This document shows, one piece after another, positions 8,551-16,959 of a stretch of DNA of 64,000 nucleotides. The DNA is from Hyphomicrobiales bacterium (GTDB taxonomy: Bacteria > Pseudomonadota > Alphaproteobacteria > Rhizobiales > Rhizobiaceae), in the NCBI GenBank assembly GCA_900471815.1, contig UICE01000008.1, positions 186,001-250,000 of the forward strand. Direction: 5' to 3'. The position numbers and the translations under genes are program-made. Every line of letters starts with the position of its first letter. The stretch's first letter is position 1. The notes under the pieces are model-generated. The model saw only the letters and a list, made by a program, of their open reading frames with translations, was not told the DNA's origin and did no database searches.

Positions 8551-9447
8551 TCAGTTGACGCTTCTCGGCAGTTGACCTGACAAAAACTCCACGACGGCCC
8601 GGACGCTGGGCAATTGACCGCGACGATGGGGCATCAGCAATGTGGTTGTCACAGTTCCGGCTGACCAGCCGGGTAAAACGCGGACCAAATCTCCACTTCG
8701 GATTGCGCTGGCGCAAATTGACGAGGGCAGACATGTCAGCCCTAGTTCGGCAATAGCCGCCTTGATCAAGGCTATCGATTCATTGGCCATCATTCTCCGG
8801 ATCGGTTTTGCCGCTACCGCCACGCCAGTGTCAGAAACAAGGTGCCAGGTTTCTGCTCCGGGAGCAGTTAACAAACCAAAGTGATTGATCAAGTCGTGCG
8901 GGGTGGCGGGAGCACCTCGTGCGGAAATATATCCGGGAGACGCAACGACAAATATCGGTTCGAGCATCAGCTGTTTCTGGATGAGGTCCGAATCCGGCAA
9001 GGGTGCAAAGTGACTGCGAATTGCCAAATCGTAGCCTTCCTGGACAAGATCGACGAACCGGTCGCTCGCATGCATTTCCAGATTTATCTTGGGGTACGTG
9101 CCGGCGATTACCGGAAGGAAGTCTGCCAGATAAAACTGTGTCGCAGGAATGGAGGCCGTCAGCCTTACCGTGCCGCTCGGTTCGGCCATCCGGCTTCGAA
9201 CAATATTTTCTGCCGCTTCCGCTTCAATTAATGCACCACGGGCATGATTAAAAAAGTCGCGGCCTGCGTCTGACAATGAAAAACTGCGCGATGTGCGGTG
9301 GATAAGGCGCGCACCCAGCTCCGTTTCAAGCTCGGCTATACGCTTGCTGATTGTCGATTTGGGAATACTGAGACGTCGCCCGGCTTCCGAAAAGCTCCCG
9401 CCTTCAACGGCCTGAACAAAAAGATAAAGATCATTGAGATTCATCAT
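8551..9447 (-). CDS. LysR-family transcriptional regulator
   Basis: The protein has an N-terminal winged helix (residues 1-60: LNDLYLFVQAVEGGSFSEAG, then SIPKSTISKRIAELETELGA) and a periplasmic-binding-like effector domain (PSGTVRLTASIPATQ onward). It is divergent from a glutathione transferase gene and the intergenic region holds a palindrome of LysR-box type, so it very likely controls that gene and itself. Start codons are possible at 9468 (GTG), 9453 and 9447; the last follows GGGGTG and gives the standard family length of 298 residues. Confidence 0.9.
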   Translation of the reverse strand: MMNLNDLYLFVQAVEGGSFSEAGRRLSIPKSTISKRIAELETELGARLIHRTSRSFSLSDAGRDFFNHARGALIEAEAAENIVRSRMAEPSGTVRLTASIPATQFYLADFLPVIAGTYPKINLEMHASDRFVDLVQEGYDLAIRSHFAPLPDSDLIQKQLMLEPIFVVASPGYISARGAPATPHDLINHFGLLTAPGAETWHLVSDTGVAVAAKPIRRMMANESIALIKAAIAELGLTCLPSSICASAIRSGDLVRVLPGWSAGTVTTTLLMPHRRGQLPSVRAVVEFLSGQLPRSVN

Positions 9448-9480
9448 CCGCATCACCCCATAGTCCACATATGTAGACGA

Positions 9481-9502
9481 TAGGTTGCAAAATTGCAGCC
9501 TA
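9481..9502. promoter_or_regulatory. LysR-type operator candidate
   Basis: The 22-bp site has arms TAGGTTGCAA (9481-9490) and TTGCAGCCTA (9493-9502) around two bases. Nine of ten positions pair. It lies between the divergent LysR gene and the glutathione transferase gene, the usual place for an operator serving both. Confidence 0.6.
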
Positions 9503-9578
9503 CCGAAAGATCGTCCAATAATAATAACTAATAGACGTGAAGGCGGAAGAGCCTTGAATGGAAAAACAGGAAATAATC

Positions 9579-10286
9579 ATGACACAGATACTTTTTTACG
9601 GGGTGCCAGAAGGATGCTCTTTCGGTTCGATTGTCGCGCTGGAATGGTCTGGGCAGCCCTATCAACTCTCGCGCATTGCAATGCCGGAAACCGTTACCAG
9701 CGAGGCTTACCGGCAGATCAATCCTATTGGGGAGACACCGACTCTGCGTACGGCAAGCGGCGAGTTTATCAGCGAAAGCATGGCAATCCTCAACCATATC
9801 GGAGCCGGAGCTGTTGAACAGGGAATAGCCTTCAGGCAGGGCACGAAAGATTTTGATCGCCTGAACCAGATGCTGGCATTTTTGAACACCACCTTTTTCA
9901 ACGCATATGCATCGCTTTGGTATGCACTTGAACATGCAAGTGATGAAAACGAAAGGGAGGTGCTGGTTGCTTATGGTAAGACAAAGGTAGCCAAGGCTCA
10001 CGAGGACTTGGAACTCCTGCTTGGAAACCGGCCATGGCTGTTGGGTGATAACCGGACATTGGCAGATGCATACTTTATGGGAATCGCTCGCTGGAGCGAT
10101 TTTCACAAGACAGCAAGCTACGCTAACTATCCCGGTCTGAGCGCGCTTCACCAAAGATTGGAAGCTGATGCAGGCGTAAGGTTCGCCCATGCGATCGAGC
10201 ATGAAGAACAGGCAGTCTCTGCTGGTGGCTTTGCAGGACATGTAAGTTTTGACGATGCCCTGAGAGCTACTCGCAAAGCAGCATGA
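9579..10286 (+). CDS. Glutathione S-transferase family protein
   Basis: The N-terminal thioredoxin-fold domain shows the GST pattern ILFYGVPEGCSFGSIVALEW, then NPIGETPTLRTASGEFISES with the cis-proline and the ESMAIL motif that binds glutathione. The C-terminal helical domain contains LLLGNRPWLLGDNRTLADAY, a typical GST C-terminal motif. The reaction would be glutathione conjugation or reduction of a small electrophile, substrate unknown. The ATG at 9579 with ACAGGA upstream is preferred over 9558. It is probably regulated by the divergent LysR protein. Confidence 0.88.
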   Translation: MTQILFYGVPEGCSFGSIVALEWSGQPYQLSRIAMPETVTSEAYRQINPIGETPTLRTASGEFISESMAILNHIGAGAVEQGIAFRQGTKDFDRLNQMLAFLNTTFFNAYASLWYALEHASDENEREVLVAYGKTKVAKAHEDLELLLGNRPWLLGDNRTLADAYFMGIARWSDFHKTASYANYPGLSALHQRLEADAGVRFAHAIEHEEQAVSAGGFAGHVSFDDALRATRKAA

Positions 10287-10344
10287 GCAACCGGAAAAGC
10301 GGCATTTCTCCACGCTGTTGACGTGTCGTCAGTTCCATAGAGTT

Positions 10345-10378
10345 ACCAGGGAAGCGATCCCGTTTTTGCTTTCCTGGT
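10345..10378 (+). terminator. Hairpin downstream of the glutathione transferase gene
   Basis: Arms ACCAGGGAAGC (10345-10355) and GCTTTCCTGGT (10368-10378) pair over 11 positions with one G-U and a 12-nt loop. No long T-run follows, so it may be a weak terminator or an mRNA-stabilising hairpin. Confidence 0.45.
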
Positions 10379-10381
10379 ATA

Positions 10382-10448
10382 ATGATGAAAAAGCTTCTTT
10401 ACTTTAGGGCAAAATTCTCAGATTGAGATTGGCAAGCTTTTTCATCAT
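10382..10448. repeat. Perfect 15-bp inverted repeat in a gene leader
   Basis: ATGATGAAAAAGCTT at 10382-10396 is repeated as its exact reverse complement at 10434-10448, separated by 37 bases. The second arm ends 19 bases before the TTG start of the secreted-protein gene at 10468, so it lies in that gene's promoter or 5' leader. It could be a two-half-site operator or a long RNA stem. Confidence 0.7.
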
Positions 10449-10467
10449 ACTCGGGGGAGTCCTACCA

Positions 10468-10884
10468 TTGAAAAAACAAGTTGTTCTGGCTTTACTGTTT
10501 GCGGTAGTCGGTGTTTCGACAAGTCATGCGCAAACTTGCGAAAGTAACTTTAAGGTGACAGGAGTTCCCTTAATAACGGCAATGAATTACAAAACCTCAT
10601 ATGTTTTTCCAAAGGTCAAAGCAGATCAGGTTTTGAAAACACTTGCTCAGGCGGTGGCTGCGGAAGGTTTTTTGGGAATACAGGTCGACAAGTCCTTGGG
10701 AGCAATTGACGCTTACCAAGAGACCACGGGCTCCGGTCGCGAACAAACCTTGCGGATAGTGGCTCGCAAGAAGGGCGCGGGTACACGGGTCGATGCCATG
10801 TTCAACATCCAGCAGGGGCAGGTAACGTCGGAAAAAATCGTGCGCAAAGGACTCTGCGATATTGTTATGTCCGCTGCCGACTGA
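10468..10884 (+). CDS. Small secreted hypothetical protein
   Basis: From the TTG at 10468 the product is 138 residues with a clear Sec signal peptide (MKKQVVLALLFAVVGVSTSH, cleavage after AQA-like SHAQ) and a mature domain of about 115 residues with two Cys that could form a disulphide. GGGGGAG lies 8 nt upstream of this start, which is preferred to an extended GTG-type start at 10423 that would bury the signal peptide. No family is recognised; it is probably a periplasmic protein. Confidence 0.75.
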   Translation: MKKQVVLALLFAVVGVSTSHAQTCESNFKVTGVPLITAMNYKTSYVFPKVKADQVLKTLAQAVAAEGFLGIQVDKSLGAIDAYQETTGSGREQTLRIVARKKGAGTRVDAMFNIQQGQVTSEKIVRKGLCDIVMSAAD

Positions 10885-10976
10885 TCAAGTCTGCTAACAG
10901 CGCATGCAAGAATCGGATTGAATTTCTTGTCGAAGTCCACGATTCTTTAGGCAGAACGAAGTTTGAGGCTGCCTCC

Positions 10977-11540
10977 ATGAACGAGACGATACATCACTAT
11001 TGTGTTTTTGATACCGCAGGCGGATTCTGCGGTATCGCCTGGAACGATATTGGTATTACGCGGTTTCAGTTGCCGACGAAAAGCGCCGAGGCGACAGAGC
11101 GCATTCTGCTTCGTCGCTTGCCCCAAGCACTATCCAGCGAACCGACAGCGCAGGTTGCGAAAGTAATTGCTGCTGCAAAGCGTTACTTTGAGGGAGAAGA
11201 AATAGATTTTTCCGGCGTTACGGTAGATATTAGCGATCAGGAGCCTTTTTTCGAGCAGGTCTATGCGGAAACAAGACGGCTTGGCTGGGGCGATACCACG
11301 ACATATGGCACGATTGCAAAAATGCTTGGGTCGGGCCCTGAGGCCGCAAGAGACGTTGGTCAGGCCATGGCGAAAAACCCGATTCCTCTGATTATCCCAT
11401 GCCATCGGGTTTTGGCCGCCGGAGGTAAGGTCGGTGGCTTTTCAGCGCCTGGCGGTTCGGTCGCGAAGGCACATATGCTTGAATTGGAGGGCGTCCATCT
11501 TGGTGTTCCACCTGCAGCCCAGCAGTCATTTGGGTTTTGA
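10977..11540 (+). CDS. ogt: Methylated-DNA--protein-cysteine S-methyltransferase
   Basis: This enzyme repairs O6-alkylguanine by moving the alkyl group to its own cysteine in a single-turnover reaction. The active-site motif IPCHRVLAAGGKVGGFSAPG is intact, with the acceptor Cys near residue 142, and the DNA-binding segment TTYGTIAKMLGSGPEAARDV precedes it. There is no AraC/Ada domain, so it is an Ogt/MGMT-type stand-alone protein of 187 residues. It stands alone and ends 4 nt before the convergent sigma factor gene. Confidence 0.93.
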   Translation: MNETIHHYCVFDTAGGFCGIAWNDIGITRFQLPTKSAEATERILLRRLPQALSSEPTAQVAKVIAAAKRYFEGEEIDFSGVTVDISDQEPFFEQVYAETRRLGWGDTTTYGTIAKMLGSGPEAARDVGQAMAKNPIPLIIPCHRVLAAGGKVGGFSAPGGSVAKAHMLELEGVHLGVPPAAQQSFGF

Positions 11541-11544
11541 GAAT

Positions 11545-12783
11545 TTATCCTGATGACAAGGCTGCGAGGCGCGACTTGAGAAAGCGCAACTCTGCAGGTT
11601 GACGCGTCAGCGCTATGGCGCGTTGATAAGAATCGACGGCGGCTTCCACCATCCCCAGCTGTCGTTGCATATCGGCACGGGCTGCATAGGCCAATGGATA
11701 ATTCTGGAGTTGTCCTTGTTGGATAATTGCTTCGATGGCAGCAAGGCCCGCTTCAGGTCCATCACGTTTTGAAAGTGCTGCAGCACGGTTTAAGGCTGCT
11801 ATAGGGGATGGATCCACACGCAGCAGGACATCATATAGCGTAACGATCTGCGCCCAGTCCGTGCCCTCGGTTGTCGATGCGTTGGCGTGGACGGTAGCAA
11901 TGGCAGCTTGAAGGACGTAGGGACCTATATTGCGGGCGGCAAATGCCTGCTCCACCAGTGCTCCAGCTTCGTTGATCAGGCGACGATCCCAGAGCGACCG
12001 GTCCTGGTCTTCCAGCAATATGATATCTCCTGCTTGATCGATACGGGTGTGATGTCGTGCTTCATGCAAAAGCATCAATGCCAACAGGCCCATAGCTTCC
12101 GGGTCTGGCAGTAAATCAACCATAAGCCGACCGAGCCGAATTGCTTCGGCGCAAAGGTCGGCCCGTGTCAGCCCCGGTCCTTCAGTAGCGGCATAGCCCT
12201 CGCTGAAGATGAGATAAATAACCCGCAAAACGCTTTCGAGGCGTTCTGGAAGTTGGGCATGGCTTGGCACTTCATAGGGAATAGCATCTTCACGAATTTT
12301 ACTCTTTGCCCTGACAATACGCTGGGCGATGGTTGGGGCAGGAGCGATATAGGCCCGCGCAATCTCCTCAGTCGTCAATCCCGCAACCTCGCGCAAGGTG
12401 AGGGCGATACGTGCGTCGGCAGCAAGTGCCGGATGACAACAGGTGAAGATCAGCCGTAGTTCATCATCGCTGATATCTTCTGGCACTGCAGGTTCATAGA
12501 GTTCATCGGAAAGAGCAGTAAGCTCGGGCATGGCAGCAGCGAGCCGCGCCTGTTTGCGCCAGCGATCAATGGCCTTGAATCGTCCCGTAGAGACGAGCCA
12601 GGCATAGGGATTTTGCGGAATACCATCGCGCGGCCAACGCTCTGCGGCGGCGGTGAAGGCCTCTTGCAAGGCCTCCTCCGCCGCTTCAAATCCGCCGAGA
12701 AGACGGATCAATGTTGCAAGGACGCGGCGCTTTTCGGAACGATAGATGGTTTCAAAGGCGGCGTTTGCACCCGGCCGGTTCAC
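11545..12783 (-). CDS. ECF-family RNA polymerase sigma factor with long C-terminal extension
   Basis: The first 170 residues carry sigma regions 2 and 4 (FEAAEEALQEAFTAAAERWP, and LTLREVAGLTTEEIARAYIA), and the remaining 240 residues form the TPR-like extension that marks the SigJ/ECF42-type group. Its ATG overlaps the stop of the YCII/DGPF gene by 4 nt; that pairing is typical of ECF42 sigma factors, which have no classical anti-sigma factor and whose C-terminal extension is thought to control activity. Target genes are not visible. Confidence 0.88.
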   Translation of the reverse strand: MNRPGANAAFETIYRSEKRRVLATLIRLLGGFEAAEEALQEAFTAAAERWPRDGIPQNPYAWLVSTGRFKAIDRWRKQARLAAAMPELTALSDELYEPAVPEDISDDELRLIFTCCHPALAADARIALTLREVAGLTTEEIARAYIAPAPTIAQRIVRAKSKIREDAIPYEVPSHAQLPERLESVLRVIYLIFSEGYAATEGPGLTRADLCAEAIRLGRLMVDLLPDPEAMGLLALMLLHEARHHTRIDQAGDIILLEDQDRSLWDRRLINEAGALVEQAFAARNIGPYVLQAAIATVHANASTTEGTDWAQIVTLYDVLLRVDPSPIAALNRAAALSKRDGPEAGLAAIEAIIQQGQLQNYPLAYAARADMQRQLGMVEAAVDSYQRAIALTRQPAELRFLKSRLAALSSG

Positions 12784-13145
12784 AGTTCTGGCGGCGGCGT
12801 GCTGAAGTCGACAACCGGGCGGACTTCGATGGAACCGATCTTTGCCAAGGGATGTCCCGATGCGGCACGCACCGCGTCATTGAGATCGTTGGCTTCAATC
12901 AGGATAATCCCGCCCAGCATTTCTCTGGTTTCCATGAAAGGCCCATCGACTGCTGACATTTTGCCATCGCGGACCTGTAAGGTCATGGCGTTTTCAGGCA
13001 GTTCCAGGGCTTCACCCATGACGAAATGGCCGCTTTCCTTCAGTTTTTCATCATAGTTGGCACATTCGGAAAGTGCGGCATTGGCTTCAGGACCTCCGCC
13101 AAAGAGTGTTTTTGCATTGTAATAGATGAGACAGGCGTAACGCAT
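12780..13145 (-). CDS. YCII/DGPF-domain protein, partner of the ECF sigma factor
   Basis: The 121-residue protein has the family landmarks RYACLIYYNAKTLFGGGPEA near the start, the DGPF motif (AVDGPFMETREMLGGIILIE) and a final VRPVVDF strand. Such proteins have a ferredoxin-like alpha/beta fold and are co-encoded with ECF42 sigma factors. ATG 13145 is chosen because GAAGGAAATC lies just upstream; the longer open frame to 13241 lacks support. Its biochemical role is unknown. Confidence 0.85.
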   Translation of the reverse strand: MRYACLIYYNAKTLFGGGPEANAALSECANYDEKLKESGHFVMGEALELPENAMTLQVRDGKMSAVDGPFMETREMLGGIILIEANDLNDAVRAASGHPLAKIGSIEVRPVVDFSTPPPEL

Positions 13146-13260
13146 AATCTGATTTCCTTCAGTTAGCTTGTTGAACACCCATAATCGTTTGAGGAAGGTC
13201 CGATTCGACAAAGCTACAAAATTATTTTCACGATAGCGCAAAAAATGTTGCTGACGCCGT

Positions 13261-13794
13261 TCAGGTCACGCGCCGTTTTTCCAGCTTCCGGGCCAAGGTA
13301 CGCCGGTGCATGCCCAGCCGCCTGGCTGTTTCGGAAATGTTGAAGTCCGTTTCAACAAGCATTTGATGAATACGTTCCCATTCCAGCGTCTTGATTGAGG
13401 TGGGGCGAGCAGTCAGTGCTATATCGGCATTGCCCGACGCCTTGCTGAACGCCTCCTCAATATCATCCGTATTGGATGGCTTGGCGAGATAGTGACAGGC
13501 GCCAAGCTTAATGGCCTCGACAGCGGTCGCAATACTTGCGAACCCGGTCAAGACAACGATCAGCATTGATGCGTTATGGCTGTGCAATGCCTCGACACAT
13601 GCCAGACCAGATGCGCCCGCCAGCTTCAGATCGACGACCGCATAACCGGGAGAATTTTCTTTCAGGGTCTCGGTGAGCTCCTCCAGACTGGACGCCAGCA
13701 GGACATCATAGTCGCGGCGTTCAAAGGAACGTTTCAACGTCTTGGCGAAAGCGATGTCATCCTCGACGATAATCAACCGACGCTTATCGGACAT
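13261..13794 (-). CDS. actR: Redox response regulator ActR/RegA
   Basis: A two-domain response regulator of 177 residues. The receiver has the acidic pair EDD at residues 11-13, the phospho-acceptor Asp55 in AVVDLKLAG and conserved Lys near residue 104 (YLAKPSN). The C-terminal Fis-type helix-turn-helix reads FNISETARRLGMHRRTLARK, almost the RegA consensus. ActR/RegA controls redox-dependent genes such as terminal oxidases, nitrogen metabolism and carbon fixation. It overlaps the sensor kinase gene by 11 nt and follows it in the same direction. Confidence 0.9.
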   Translation of the reverse strand: MSDKRRLIIVEDDIAFAKTLKRSFERRDYDVLLASSLEELTETLKENSPGYAVVDLKLAGASGLACVEALHSHNASMLIVVLTGFASIATAVEAIKLGACHYLAKPSNTDDIEEAFSKASGNADIALTARPTSIKTLEWERIHQMLVETDFNISETARRLGMHRRTLARKLEKRRVT

Positions 13795-15136
13795 GGGAAC
13801 GTGCTCCAATTGCAAGCGAGGCGAGTGGCAGACTCATTGTTACTGCGGCCCCACCTTGCGGCAGATTTCTGGCGGACACGACACCTCCAAGTTTCCTCAC
13901 CGCATTGACCACGAGGAAAAGACCAAGCCCCCCGCCAAGCCTGCCCTTGCTTGATTGATAGGGCTTGCCAAACTGTGCCAGCATCTCAGCGGCAAATCCA
14001 GGTCCGGCATCGCTGATACGCAGCACAAGGGTATCGCCATCGCGTTCTGCCATAAAACCTATCCAATTGGGGGAAGCGTCGAAGGCATTGTCAAGAATGT
14101 TATAGATGACCTGTTTCAATGCGGAGTCGGACACAATGGCAATATCAAGCCCAAATGCGTTGCCATAAGACAGCCTCGCGCCGGATCTGGCTGCTCGCCA
14201 CTCACTGACAAGTTCATCGAGAAAAGTATTTACCGTCGTGATTTTGGGAGACTCGCCCCGCGCCTCTCCGGCAGATAGCAGGATACCGGTCACAATTGCC
14301 TTGCAGCGCTGAACCTCAGCCTGCATCTCGTCTATCTCCTGCAACATTGAAGGGTCGCGGGACAAAGCAGGCATACGTCTCCAGTCACCCAATATCACCG
14401 ATAGCGAAGACAATGGTGTACCCAGCTCGTGCGCTGCACCCGATGCGAGAAGGCCCATGCGGACGATATGGTCTTCCTCCGCAGCATGTTGTTTGAGCGC
14501 CGCAAGATTGGCGTCCCGTTCACGCAAATTGCGACTGATCTGGGCAATGAAGACAACAAGAAGCGCGGCATCAAGTATGAAACATAAAAGCATTCCGAAT
14601 ATATGGAGCCGGAACAGTTCATCAGGCGCATGACCCGGCAAGAGCAATGGCCTGTAGAATATTATCAGCCCGGCAAAGCTTACGCTGGCGATGGCGACGA
14701 TGGCGGATGTCAATCTTGCATCAAGCAACACTGCGCCGAGCGTCACCTGAAGAAGATAGAGGAAGATGAATGGATTGGTTGCCCCGCCGCTCAGGTAAAG
14801 CTGCACGGTGAGGGCGGCAACGTCCAGGACTAAAGCAATGAACAAGGCTGCCGCCGTAACGCTCCGACGCCGACGCAGCCACAATATGCTTGCAAGATTG
14901 AGAACGACCAAAGCGCACAGAACGACACCCATCGGGACAATGGGCAGGGTTATTTTCATAGCCGAATGCACCACGGTAATGGTGACGATCTGGCCAATGA
15001 CAGCGATCCAGCGCAGCTGCACCAGCAGCGTCATGTTTTTCCAGTTTGCTGTGTGATCGGCGGGAGGAAAAATAGAAGCACTGATGTCGGATTGATCCGG
15101 CAGTGTAGCGATAGGAGTCGTCTTGGTCTCGCTCAT
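13784..15136 (-). CDS. actS: Redox sensor histidine kinase ActS/RegB
   Basis: About six membrane helices occupy residues 35-205 and contain the SGGATNPFIFLYLLQ segment, the RegB quinone-sensing GGxxNPF motif. The H-box ASGAAHELGTPLSSLSVI follows with His236, then a Cys at about 278 in AEVQRCKAIV, the position of the redox-active Cys of RegB, and a C-terminal ATPase domain with DAGPGFAAEML and GGGLGLFL. ATG 15136 is used since the longer frame would run into the SURF1 gene. It is probably expressed with the upstream cyo-SURF1 genes, linking quinone redox state to their control. Confidence 0.92.
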   Translation of the reverse strand: MSETKTTPIATLPDQSDISASIFPPADHTANWKNMTLLVQLRWIAVIGQIVTITVVHSAMKITLPIVPMGVVLCALVVLNLASILWLRRRRSVTAAALFIALVLDVAALTVQLYLSGGATNPFIFLYLLQVTLGAVLLDARLTSAIVAIASVSFAGLIIFYRPLLLPGHAPDELFRLHIFGMLLCFILDAALLVVFIAQISRNLRERDANLAALKQHAAEEDHIVRMGLLASGAAHELGTPLSSLSVILGDWRRMPALSRDPSMLQEIDEMQAEVQRCKAIVTGILLSAGEARGESPKITTVNTFLDELVSEWRAARSGARLSYGNAFGLDIAIVSDSALKQVIYNILDNAFDASPNWIGFMAERDGDTLVLRISDAGPGFAAEMLAQFGKPYQSSKGRLGGGLGLFLVVNAVRKLGGVVSARNLPQGGAAVTMSLPLASLAIGARSHVR

Positions 15137-15140
15137 GCTT

Positions 15141-15959
15141 TCAACCCGATCTGTATTCTGGGCGCTGCCGGGCTCGCCATTCATTTCGCCCGATAATAGT
15201 TGAGGCAGCGCCCAGCAAAAGCGCCATGCCAAACCAGGTCAGGGCATAGACCAGATGGTTGTTGGCAAAGGAAATGACAGTAAGCCCCCCAATCGGAAGC
15301 GCATTTCGATCAGGATTTGCATCAGCATCGATAAAATATGGAGCAACAGGGCCAATATTGTGAGCTGCTGCCATAGCCATGACATCACGCGAATACCAAC
15401 GGTCTCCGACCGGGTCATTGTTGCGCAGAAATCCGCCCTTGGGCTCCGTTAAGCGCAACAGTCCGGTTATGGTGATTGGCGGCAGATGGTCCGCCCGCCA
15501 TTCATCACGGGCTTTATCCGTTGGAACGAAGCCACGATTGATGAAAACGGTAAATCCATCTGTACTTTGAAAAGGGCTCAGCACCCAAAATCCGCTGCCG
15601 CGCGCTGTTACCGCCTGTACAAGCGCAGCCGGCTTGTCGAGAAATTTTCCGCTGGTCGTGACGTGGCGATATGCAAAATCCTTGGCATTGATCCCGGCCC
15701 ATATATCGGGGCCGGGGGCCGCCGTAGCCGGAGCATTCACTCTTTGCTCAACCTGGTTGATCAGATCAAGCTTCCAGACACGGCGTTGTAGTTGCCAGAT
15801 ACCAAGGCTGGTAAGCACGATGATGCAGAAAAGGACAAGGCCACCGATCAATACCAGTTTGATTGAGGGCAGGCGCCTATTGTCTTCGCGCGAATTGTCT
15901 GTCTCCCCGACCCGCTCGCCGCTTGCGGCAAGCCCGCGCGCGGTCAGGGCTTTTTTCAT
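15141..15959 (-). CDS. SURF1-family oxidase assembly protein
   Basis: SURF1 proteins assist haem insertion into haem-copper oxidases. This one has an N-terminal membrane helix (KLVLIGGLVLFCIIVLTSLG) followed by the family motif IWQLQRRVWKLDLI, a periplasmic beta domain (FINRGFVPTDKARDEW) and a C-terminal helix (NNHLVYALTWFGMALLLGAA). ATG 15959 overlaps the cyoD stop by 4 nt. Its place at the end of a bo3 quinol oxidase operon suggests it serves that oxidase rather than an aa3 enzyme. Confidence 0.9.
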   Translation of the reverse strand: MKKALTARGLAASGERVGETDNSREDNRRLPSIKLVLIGGLVLFCIIVLTSLGIWQLQRRVWKLDLINQVEQRVNAPATAAPGPDIWAGINAKDFAYRHVTTSGKFLDKPAALVQAVTARGSGFWVLSPFQSTDGFTVFINRGFVPTDKARDEWRADHLPPITITGLLRLTEPKGGFLRNNDPVGDRWYSRDVMAMAAAHNIGPVAPYFIDADANPDRNALPIGGLTVISFANNHLVYALTWFGMALLLGAASTIIGRNEWRARQRPEYRSG

Positions 15960-16333
15960 GGCATCTGTCTCATATCCATGCTGGGCATCATGTTCGTATC
16001 CAGATGATACATAACCCAAAGCGAACCGGTGAGCGTGATAATGACCAGCACAAGCGTGAAGATGAGTGCCATCATTGTCCATCCATTCTCGGAGCGGACA
16101 TTCATATGAAGGAAGAAAATCATGTGAACGACAATCTGCACCACGGCGAACGCCATAATGACGAGGCCGGTGGTTTGCTTGGAATCCAACGCACCGCTCA
16201 TGACAAGCCAGAAGGGTACGGCAGTCAGGATCACGGATAAGCCAAACCCGATCAAATAAGATTTGAGCGAGCCGTGAGAATGGGCTTCATAATGATTGTG
16301 GCTGTCGTGGTGGGCCTTTGCCTTTGTGCTCAT
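15956..16333 (-). CDS. cyoD: Cytochrome bo3 ubiquinol oxidase subunit IV CyoD
   Basis: A 125-residue protein with three membrane helices, starting at [20 protein letters not shown] and including [15 protein letters not shown], the CyoD signature. Its His-rich N-terminus ([20 protein letters not shown]) is usual for the family. Subunit IV stabilises the CuB site during assembly. It overlaps cyoC and the SURF1 gene by 4 nt on each side. Confidence 0.92.
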   Translation of the reverse strand: MSTKAKAHHDSHNHYEAHSHGSLKSYLIGFGLSVILTAVPFWLVMSGALDSKQTTGLVIMAFAVVQIVVHMIFFLHMNVRSENGWTMMALIFTLVLVIITLTGSLWVMYHLDTNMMPSMDMRQMP

Positions 16334-16959
16334 CGTAGCATTCCCATCAGGTAAACGAACGTAAAGACACCAATCCAGATGACATCAAGAAAGTGCCAGA
16401 ACATGCTGAGACACATCAGGCGCCGCATGTTCGCTTGGATCAGCCCATAGCGGGCAACCTGTACCATCAAGGTAACAAGCCAAATCAAGCCAATGGTGAC
16501 GTGAAGCCCATGCGTTCCGACCAATGTGAAAAAGGAAGAGAGAAAGGCGCTGCGCTGGGGCGTGGCACCTTCATGAATCATATGGGCAAATTCGTAAAGT
16601 TCAATGCAAAGGAATGCCGCACCAAACAGACCCGTAAGGGCGAGCCACGCTTGTGTGGAACCCACCCGGCCTTTTGCCATGGCGAGCATGGCGAAACCAT
16701 AAGTAATCGATGAAAAGAGCAGCATCGACGTATTGACCGCGACCAGTGGCAAATCAAACAAATCTTTTGGCGCAGGACCGGCGGCATAGTTTCCGCCTAA
16801 TACGCCGTAGGTCGCAAACAGCACAGCAAAGATGAGACAATCACTCATCAGGTAAATCCAAAAGCCGAACATGGTGCTGCCGCCTTCGGCATGATCATGT
16901 TCGTCAGTCAGATAAAACACAGGATCTTCAGTGGTCACATGCGCGGCTGCTCTGCTCAT
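16330..16959 (-). CDS. cyoC: Cytochrome bo3 ubiquinol oxidase subunit III CyoC
   Basis: The 209-residue protein has five membrane helices and the subunit III motifs [40 protein letters not shown] and [20 protein letters not shown]. It is an integral, non-catalytic subunit of the quinol oxidase. ATG 16959 overlaps the cyoB stop by 4 nt, giving tight translational coupling. Confidence 0.95.
   Translation of the reverse strand: MSRAAAHVTTEDPVFYLTDEHDHAEGGSTMFGFWIYLMSDCLIFAVLFATYGVLGGNYAAGPAPKDLFDLPLVAVNTSMLLFSSITYGFAMLAMAKGRVGSTQAWLALTGLFGAAFLCIELYEFAHMIHEGATPQRSAFLSSFFTLVGTHGLHVTIGLIWLVTLMVQVARYGLIQANMRRLMCLSMFWHFLDVIWIGVFTFVYLMGMLR

Noticed and set aside
9528-10313. 261-codon minus-strand frame over the glutathione transferase gene
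   Set aside because: It covers a convincing transferase on the other strand and has Cys-rich, unstructured sequence.
10423-10467. Longer N-terminus for the secreted protein from 10423
   Set aside because: It would add a second hydrophobic run before a normal signal peptide and overlap the inverted repeat; TTG 10468 has GGGGGAG at good spacing.
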